NCBI GenBank assembly: GCA_026826555.1 | Contig: JAKSZT010054003.1 | Coordinates: 231,258 to 295,257 of the forward strand | Origin: Tolypeutes matacus | Taxonomy: Eukaryota; Chordata; Mammalia; Cingulata; Chlamyphoridae | Direction: 5' to 3' | Length of the DNA: 64,000 nucleotides | Shown here: in pieces, positions 55,601 through 64,000 of the stretch | How the letters are laid out: every line of letters starts with the position of its first letter | Position numbering within the stretch: the first letter of the stretch is position 1 | Notes under the pieces: generated by a model | The model's input: only the letters and a program-made list of their open reading frames with translations | Told to the model about the DNA's origin: nothing | The model's database searches: none | Position numbers and translations under genes: made by a program

Positions 55601-57740
55601 AATTCTTTGGTTCAATAGTCATTCCTTATTTGATTAGTATTGTTTATATAAGGTCAAGACACAGCCTTCTTTCTGTCTGTCTTCCCAATTGTAGAAGGAG
55701 GAATTAGAATCAAACTCATTGGATGGCTTGTTAAGATTGTTCCCAGGTTGATGATCTCTAGGTTCTTTGGTGTTTTATTTTTTTCATATAGTAAGTGTTC
55801 TTAATGTAAAGCACCCTGTCTTGTGTTTGCATTGTAAGCATTATCAATGTATTTATATTTAACCTGTAAATATTGGGGTAAATGAGCATTAGTGGTGTTG
55901 CTAGCAAGTCTCATGAAGAAAGTCCAAAACAATCTGGGAGAAAAGAACTGTGCCATTTGTTTACATGCCTATATTAATGAAAAGCGTTGTAAAATGTAGT
56001 GAGAGTGACATCCTGGAGAGAAGAAACCTGAGCAATAACAATGCATCAAATTCTGCCTTCTGAGAAATATCTGTAACCATAGGTCTATTATCTTGGTGTA
56101 TCAATCTTTATTCTCACATGCCTCTCTTCTAAATAGTGTATTACTAAGGAAAAAGACTTTACTGAGTATATTTACATTTATTTTCCTCAGGCATTTTTGG
56201 ATGGGGATGTGGAGACAGATATTGATGGCAGAATAATTTAAAGTCAAAAGTTCTGATAGAAAAGACCTCTATTCAGCCCTGTAAATAATCACACCTGCCT
56301 GGTGTGTAAGAGCAAGTAGCAGAGGATTTGGGGCAGGGGGTCATGTCCCAGCTCCATCTATGTTAGACAAAGGACAGTCTCTTTAATTGTTCTAATCTTC
56401 AATTCTCCATGCATAAAACATAATGTCAGAGATGCATTAAAGATTGGTTTTCCCCATCTATATTTTGGTTGGGTTGCTGAATCATTAAACAGTATGCTCT
56501 TGATTTATTTAAGACTAGTCTACAGAATGAGGAAATGTATCTCACAAATACATTAATTAGAATTATACTGACTGTTCATACATAGAGGAACACCTGCTAA
56601 TAAATTGTTTTAGGGGAGAGTTGACGTACTCAAGACTTGGTAGTATCAAAATGAAAGGCCAAACCCCTTCACAAATAAAGCAAGAAGCAGAGGAACCTTG
56701 AAAAATGCATTGCTAGCTACTGAAGCCCAGACAGATATAGATAATTAATTAGACTTTAGTCTAAACTGTTTGCTTTCCTTTTTCTTTTCCTTAAACTGTT
56801 GCATAGTATATGGAAAATCTTAATTTGCACTTGATAATGTACCTTCATAAAGACCTCCCTTGGAAAAGTCATTTAAAATGTTGATTTAATGCCTTAAATA
56901 TAATGCTTTGTAACGCTTGGCTTTAAAAAAACAACAACAACAAAATATATAAGTAGTTTATTTTTATTTTTTTAACTTGTGCTTTCATCAGACAGTAGTG
57001 ATTTTTAAATGATTTTGTTAGTGGGAAATCAGAGTGTATGGAATCTTTTCATTAGTTATTGGAATTGACTACAACAGCTAAGAAGTTTGATTAATTTCTA
57101 ATATAGAGAATATAGCTGATGGCTCTCATGCTAGTGGGCTTTTTGAGTATACATGGAAAATAAAAATGCATATTTCTACTCTTCAAAATCAATGATCTAT
57201 AAAAAGCAGATTCATAATGAAAAATGGGTAACAAACTTTTTACAAGGGTACAGATTTTTCTGGTTTAACAAAAATCTTCTATCTGGTGGAGAGATCTGCC
57301 CTTACTTTTTAGCATGCAACTGACTCTACCCAAGTAGCACACAGCAGGATGGACTGAGCAGTTTTGCTACTCCAAAGCAAACTTTTGTTTATTTACCCAT
57401 AGCAATATACAACCCATGGCTTTCAAAACTTCCTCAGCTAGGCCTTCATCTAGCTTGCTAATGATTCTCCAACTAGTCCTTATGAAATCCCCAAACAGAA
57501 ACCACTGGCAAGTTGAAAATATCAGGAAGGGAATGGGTAAAAAGAAACACAAAGAAGAAAAAAAGAAGGAAGGCAAAGAGGAGACAGAGGGAGCTGCATT
57601 CAGTATAGAGTGGTCCATTTCTACCAAATATCATATTAGGAATCATTCTTGGCACCAGTGCTAAATTCTTACCTCCTCTGAGGTTCATATACTACCATCC
57701 TTGGTAATTCCTTTTACATCATAACCGCACTTCAAATATA
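55601..57740. other. Single-copy DNA, nothing recognised
   Basis: Includes an AAC-type run at 56929-56944 and a purine-rich tract at about 57537-57592. Frames over the purine tract (57367-57688, both strands) have biased composition and no domain. Confidence 0.5.
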
Positions 57741-57744
57741 TCTC

Positions 57745-57910
57745 CAGAATCAGATTCAGTGAATAACTATTGAGTGAATACTAAGTACTAGGCATTGTAC
57801 TGTGGGCTGTGTTATATCATTGAAATCTCTTTACAATCCAGTGAAGCTGGTGATAGATCCTCACATAATGGATTGCATAACTGAGGTTCAGACAGAGGTT
57901 TTAGAAGTAC
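57745..57910 (-). repeat. MIR SINE relic
   Basis: 'attgagtgaatactaagtac', 'taggcattgtactgtgggct', 'gaaatctctttacaatccag' and 'actgaggttcagacagaggt' follow the reverse MIR in order. Confidence 0.65.
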
Positions 57911-60900
57911 TATATCCTTCTTTATTTCTTTCTTCTATTTCCCTATAATACTAACATTCATTCATTCTTCATTCATTTACTGACTCCTTCTTCAAGGGTC
58001 ACAGAGCTCTTATGCTCCTAGGTGCCACTGCAAGCCACATTGGAGCTGTTCCATAGGTGTTTTCTGCCTTCAGGTTTTGAAGTTGTACAGTTGGTCCCTA
58101 TTTTAATAGTTTTGTGAAGGCTTGCTTTCTCACTCAAGGTCTGAGCCTTCCCTTTAACCCAGGTCCTCTTGCACTGAGATGTTTTCCTATTTTCCTTATT
58201 AGAGACAGGAAATGATATCTCTTAACTGTATTTTCAGCAATTACCCTGGTTCAGAGTAGATGTTCAGAAAATAGTTAATTAATATGTGCATACATTCATA
58301 CATATATGCATACATACATAACGGATGTTCAGTTAAACTTTGTGGAATGAGTGGATGAAAAACTGCCTTTTTCCCATTTAATTATGACTTTGGTTTTCCA
58401 GAAGAGGTTTGCTTTCTGGGAGAAGAGAAATTTGGTGGATTTGGTGCAGACCTATGAGGTAAGCAATGGGCTAGCGTGCAAGAAGAGAGAGATGATATCT
58501 GTGTAGCTCTGCTCCTACTAGCAGGGGAAGTGTCTAGTCTTCCACACCAATGCTACCTCTTTTGAATCTAAATAACTGAGAATTTGTTAATAAGGAGAAA
58601 GAGAAAATGGATGAGCATTAGCTGCTGCTGTTCCAGGCTTTTATTAAATTACACTTCCAAAAACCTATATTCAGAAACCCAATGTGTATGCAAGAGGCTG
58701 TGTGAAAAAGCTCCAGGCAGCTGGGAAAGTCACAAAAGGTAATGAGAGAGCTGTGCCCATACTGCCTTACAGCACTGAGATGAAGAGTCAGACTCTTCAT
58801 CTCAGTTGGGAAATGGAGATTCCCTAGTTGGGAAATGGGAGATTCAGGTTTCACAGACACACTCATTGCTGGCACCCTCTCTCCTGGGAAAAGTTTTACT
58901 TGCTCTCAGACTCTGTCTCTCTGGTAGGTTATAGGCCCTGAGATTCCGAGGTGTTTTAATGACCTCCTCTCTCTGGGGCAACTGCCTTCTTCCTTTCAGA
59001 GTATGATTACTCTAGGTAACATCTCTTTTGAATGCACAGGCTCAGAGCTTGGTTTTAAAAGAGACTTTGCCACTTCATATTTGCGCTGCCACAAAGAGAA
59101 TATTTCACCCAAAATTAACATCCCAGCCCTACTTCCAGGAACAGCTGCCCATAGTGTCAAGGGTTCTATTTGGTCCTCACACTGCATCAGAACTTCCATC
59201 TTCATGGGTTCCCCTTAAAGCAAATGTTAACAGTTTTCAGTCTGGCCACACAAGACAGATGGAATGACATTGACACACAGGACACATTTCAATGAACACA
59301 ATTTTTGACTAGCTACTTTTCTACTACTTTCCCACTCAGGAAGGTGTATCATAACATAAAGGTTAAGAACAACAATATTATAGGGACCTGTTCTAATTTA
59401 TGGAAAAAGTTATTTCCGACCTTTTATACCTAATTATTAGACCACATTATTTGCAGACACATCACAAGTGATCTTGATACATCTACTAGAGGTTGCTATG
59501 AATGAACAACAATTAATATAGTATCCTGCTTCTTTGGAAGTATGTTTATGTTACTTAATTTACTTAATTTGCAGAAAACCTATATTCTAGTTTTACTCAC
59601 ACTGGACAGCTGTTTGTGGTTTTGATACTTTTTAACATCTCATTTCACTGGGATACTATGGAATGGAGAGATGGGAAATTCTATGTAATCTTGTCAACAC
59701 CAAGATTGCTGTGGCTTTCTGCCATCTAGAACACCAAGTGAGTACAAACCTGTGACAGCAAAGTGATGATAAAGAGCCATTTATGCTGATCATTGATAAG
59801 CATATGCTAATGAACCAGCTTCCCATTTCTTTCATGAGAATGTTATTGGATTTCATGTGCTTGGAAAAAATTTAGTTTGAAGGTTACTTATAACTTTAAA
59901 CTTGTTCATGTATAAATTTTAGGTGTTTGGGGGGAAATCAAGCATAATACTTTCATGGTTTTTAAATCCTAATTGGGCTTTCCCAGGTTGAAAATGTTGG
60001 GTTGCTGAGACTGTGGAAGGCAATGGCTAACGTAGAGTTTAGAATTTATAGGATTTGCTCTCAGGCCTCTCTCTGTCAATAAACAAAATCAAGGACTCCC
60101 CATAATCCTGATAACAACTTATGGTCCTTCTGCTCATCACTTGGGATTGCTGTGCATGCATTATGTATGGTTCTCATCTGATATTAGCAGTTAACAGTGT
60201 TAACTATGATGAAAATGATGCTGTGGAGGAAAAACTTAAAATAGAATATAGCTTTACCAAATTAGAAGTTTAATAAGCAAAGATCTAGCCCCCATTAAAA
60301 TTTTTCCTGTCTCTTCTGAACCAATCTTTGTGCCTCCTACTGTTACGTTTGATTCTTCAAACTAAGCTTTAAGGAAGAACTTCCACCTTTGAGTAAGGAG
60401 ATCTAATTATTTCATTCATGAGTGACTAATTATGTCAAAACCTACATAACATACATATATTCTTCTTTCTTGAAATGAGATTAGGTTGAATGGTTGTTTG
60501 CAGAAGGAAAACAGTTGAAGGTAGGTACAGCTATGTTTAACTTGTCAAATAAACCCTGTACAAAATTGGAGATCTTGGTTAATGGTACAAAGTTATCTCT
60601 AATGTGAAAAAAATAAGCAAGGTTTTTAAAAAAGTCCATTATATTGAACTGATCAGTATTTTTAGGCTATGAATTCTGCTTTGTAGTGACTTCGAAAACT
60701 AGTTCACATTTAGACAAGATTTATTCAACTGAGCCTGAGCACAATAACAAATATGTGTGCTTAACAAATATTAGTAATTTTTATAAATTATTTAAGGAAT
60801 AGAGGCCTCTGAATGTTAGAGGCATCTTATTTCTTCCATTTCCTGTTTTGCTTTTGCTTGCAAGTTACATCTCTTTCTATTCTGTTCTTCAGTTTTATCC

Positions 60901-62087
60901 TTTGAGCATTTCAAAGGCATGGTCTCTTCTTGAGGGTCAGAGTTGAAATTAGCTAAGAATGGATATTGCAGGTCTGCAGGGGTGTCCTAACTGTCCCAGA
61001 AGTAATTATAGGGCAGTATTTTCCTCAAAGAAGGACTTGAGAAAAGTATTTATGGGGATGCATATGAAACCATGAACTTGTGTAGAGTTTATCACTGTCA
61101 TCTCAGGTGCTTTACTTAGCAAATGAGCTCAGCAATATTCCCCCTGAAATTGCTTAACAAATGGTTGGCTGTTTAATAGTCTAAGGCAGAGCCAGAGAAG
61201 GTTAACACACTGACAAAATGGGTATTAACTATGAAGACAACTGTTTTCATGGGGGATTGTTGCTATTATAAACCTTCTTCAACATCATAGTACTAGCAAT
61301 ATTTTTTTTCCCATTTTAAAATTAAGTCATCCTGGAGAATGTACACATATGCATGATGCAAAGGAGATCAGAAACTCAGTGTTAGATGTTTAATGTCCTT
61401 TTCCTAATTTTCTATTGTTGCAAAAACACCAGACACATAGTCCAATGCTTGGGTAGATTATGTAACTCAAACTAGATGAAGTGGATTTAGGAAGAGACAA
61501 GGCAATTTATCAGATCTGACCATGACAAAGACCCACAGCCATCTCTTGCAAGACCAACCAAACTTCAACTAAAATTGATGTCCGTAGTTGGAGCAGTACC
61601 TCTAGCTTGAACAACAAAAGATGGGGCATGTTTATATGGAAAATCCCTGCCCCCTTGCAAATTGCCTGATTAGAAAAGAAATTATGGAAAATTTTACCTA
61701 ACTTGGACTCATTAGCACAGAACATGGATGATTTATCAATTTTCATGTGTAAGATAAAACATCTGTTTAGTAGGAATGAAATATTTCTCTAGAAAGATTC
61801 AATTGTGCAGCATGCAGCAAGGAGTCCTATCTGACTGTGAATGATGGTTTGGCAGTGATCAAGATAGTAGGAGTCCTAGTGGAGGTGTGGCCCTAGAATG
61901 GGCAATCCCTAGATGAGAGGATATTGATGGGGCCTGCTCCTGAACTGTGAATGATCTATCCAAAAGAGGAAAGGGAGGGATAAAGTCAAGCATCCGACTC
62001 CTAATTCTGTTTAGACCAGGACTGATAAGTTAGTCCAAGGTGAATTTGCTGAGTAAACATTTGTCACTGTGTACCAGAATAACCAAG
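57911..62087. other. Single-copy DNA, nothing recognised
   Basis: The longest stretch without a recognised element (about 4.2 kb). It contains a CATA/TACA simple repeat at about 58290-58320. Small frames on both strands (for example 58996-59267 and 61510-61746) overlap each other and show no domain. Nothing marks an exon, but an unrecognised non-coding exon or enhancer cannot be excluded from sequence alone. Confidence 0.5.
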
Positions 62088-62534
62088 TATTCCAGTTTGC
62101 TTTGCTGCTGAAAGCAGATACCATAAAATGCATTGGCTTTAACTATGGGAATTTATTATCTTACAAGCTTGTGGTTTTGAAGCCATGAAAATGTCCAAAT
62201 CTAGGCATCATCAAGACAATGGTTTCTTCCTGCAGACCACCTGCTGGACTTCTCTGTCACATGGCAAGGCACATGGCCACATCTGCTGGTCTCTCCCTTC
62301 TCTTCTGAGTTTTGTTGCTTTCAGCTTTTTGCTTCCCTAGCTTTCTCTCTCTTTGTCTGAATTTCATTTTCTTATAAAGGACCCTAGTAAGATGATTAAA
62401 ACCCATCCTGAATGAAGCAGGTCCATCTTAACTTAAGATCCTACTCACCAAAAGGTCCTATTTACAATGGGTCCACACCCACAGGAATGGATTAACTTTA
62501 ATAACATACTTTTCTGGGGTAACATACATCTTCA
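62088..62534 (+). mobile_element. Solo LTR, MaLR-like, same type as 5831
   Basis: Blocks shared with 5831 and 29670: 'tgctgctgaaagcagatacc', 'ggctttaactatgggaattt', 'caaatctaggcatcatcaag', 'ctgtcacatggcaaggcaca', 'cttataaaggaccctagtaa', 'cacacccacaggaatggatt', 'cttttctggggtaacataca'. The start is TATTCCAG instead of TGT.TTAG, and no clean 5-bp TSD is visible, so the edges are approximate. Confidence 0.8.
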
Positions 62535-64000
62535 AACCATCACATCAGGTCTCAAACTAGTCCATTGGCTGGAAGAGGTGACATTGCTGACTGCATTCAT
62601 TGACTGGTTTTTAACTTCTAGCATGTTCTAGCATGTGAGCATGTGGCTTCATTACTTCTCTTTTCCATGTGTATCCTACTCATGTCTTCTAGATTCATGG
62701 TCTTATCTTTTTTTTTTTTTTTTTTTTTTGGTTTCCATTTCCACTGTTGATCCATCCCTTTCTGAATATTGAATTATATCCTTTGGCTATTCCCTTTGTC
62801 TTTTTAAAGAAAATTCTTTCATTTTCTTCATACACTTACACATCTACACATATTCCCAGGATGAAGAGAGAAATTTTAGGGTTTATTTTCCTGTTGGATC
62901 ATTCTGCTTCCAAACACTTTACCATGTCAGCTGGCAGCAACTCCCTACTGACTAGCAGAGATGCTTCTTCACTAGCCCCCAACTTTAAAAACCAACTCAA
63001 AGGCTTTCCTTCTTTAATTCATTCTTTCTCTCTGCTTGTACCTATAGCCCATCTCCAATTCTCCAGCTTTAATTTACCAGCAGCATGTCCCCTAGGTACT
63101 CCAATATATAAGGTATTAAATTTAAGCCTCCTTCATGTTATCCTGTTTTTGAACTGACAATAGGATGACAATTTATTTACATTTATTGAATTTTATTGTA
63201 TTCATATATTCTAAGATATGTATAATGAGGAAATTGTGGCATTTTGCAATGTATACAATATACAGATTATCTCTACTTGATCATTTAACTTGAAAACAAA
63301 TTCATTACCTTACAAAGCAATAAGCATTATTCTATTCCTAGTTTGATTTATGAGAATATTCTCCTCTACACAAAATTTGCTTCATAAAAACTGCCACCTG
63401 TGGACATTAGTGCTACTATGTAGAGAAAGACTTGTATCTTTCTCATTTGGCATAACTTCAACTATTTTAAAAGATCTATCCTCCCTGTATCATTTCTAAG
63501 CTGTATATTTCCATGCTCTTCAGTGTTCCTCATAAACAAGATCCTGTACAATTTTGACCACCTTCTCTGAGATCAGCCCCATTTGTCACTACCTAGACTC
63601 TTCTGTGTTGTTCAGAATTGAACTCAGAGTTCCAGCTGTGATCTAAGGATAAAGAATATAGTGCTCAAATGTAAGACAAACTACAAGCAAATAAACAAAT
63701 AAAACCCATTAGGATACATTAATATACTTATGGAACTCCTTATCTTCTCAAGTTGGCCTAAACTGGAAAGCAACAAAACTAAGAAATCTAGAGGAAATAA
63801 AATCTTTTGGCTTTAAAAGTCCAGGCATCTATAAAAGCCATGGCTCTTACAGGTTAAACAAGGCTGTACCTACCATCCCTTCCCACATACAACCCATACC
63901 AATTAGAATAGATGCATTGTAAGTCCATCATTCCAGCCCAAATAAAAGAATTCAGCCCTTGATGAAACTGTCAGGATCTACAGCTCATGCTGCCAGTACT
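62535..64000. other. Single-copy DNA with a long poly-T
   Basis: A T-run of 23 bases lies at 62708-62730; the sequence to its right could be a minus-strand retrocopy, but I recognise no parent. A 136-codon frame at 62747-63157 shows no domain. The remainder is featureless to the window end. Confidence 0.5.

Noticed and set aside
62747..63157. 136-codon plus-strand ORF
   Set aside because: No recognisable domain, no splice or promoter context, low-complexity S/L/P-rich composition. Kept only as an unexplained frame.

Overview
This is 64 kb of mammalian nuclear DNA with no protein-coding host gene, exon or structural RNA gene that I can support. Everything recognisable is transposon-derived, and the rest is AT-rich single-copy DNA. 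The best lineage marker is a tRNA-derived SINE with a GC-rich head and a tail of AAATA units ending AATCTTAAAA. It matches my memory of the DAS-SINE family of armadillos, so the window is most likely from an armadillo (Xenarthra, Dasypus or a close relative). MIR, L2, MLT1 LTRs and an hAT-type MITE are the expected old placental or mammalian background.

Layout. 1-14864: single-copy DNA with MIR and L2 relics, one MLT1 fragment and three MaLR-like solo LTRs (5831, 8127, about 13138). 14865-24338: L1 copy A, minus strand, full length (about 9.4 kb), with 5' UTR, broken ORF1 and ORF2, and a very long 3' UTR. 24339-28231: an L2 split by an MLT1 LTR, then a composite SINE holding a 25-bp minisatellite, then an L1 3' end. 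28232-34745: plus-strand 3' parts of older L1s with MaLR-like LTRs inserted in them. 34880-41711: an hAT-type MITE carrying a SINE, a SINE dimer, an L2 with a foreign insert, more L1 and LTR relics, and MIRs. 41712-51005: L1 copy B, minus strand, full length, with a perfect target-site duplication (TSD), an extra 3' segment that looks like a transduction, and a SINE in its 3' UTR. 51006-64000: mostly single-copy DNA with L2 and MIR relics, a SINE at the edge of an MLT1 LTR, a SINE dimer and one more MaLR-like LTR.

How the parts relate. The two minus-strand L1s are independent insertions of one family, because their flanks and TSDs differ and both sit at TTTT/AA endonuclease sites. Neither can make intact proteins, and copy B has also lost one aspartate codon of the reverse-transcriptase FADD motif. 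The SINEs have the A-rich tails and long TSDs expected of L1-driven retroposition. Nesting gives a relative order: MIR, L2, MITE and MLT1 first; then short-3'UTR L1s; then MaLR-like LTRs inside those L1s; and DAS-type SINEs inside L1 copy B, the MITE and next to an MLT1.

Limits: repeat family names come from remembered consensus patterns, not a database search. Boundaries without a TSD are good to about 10-30 bp. I found no undescribed gene system; the most interesting material is the structure of the L1s and of the composite SINE.
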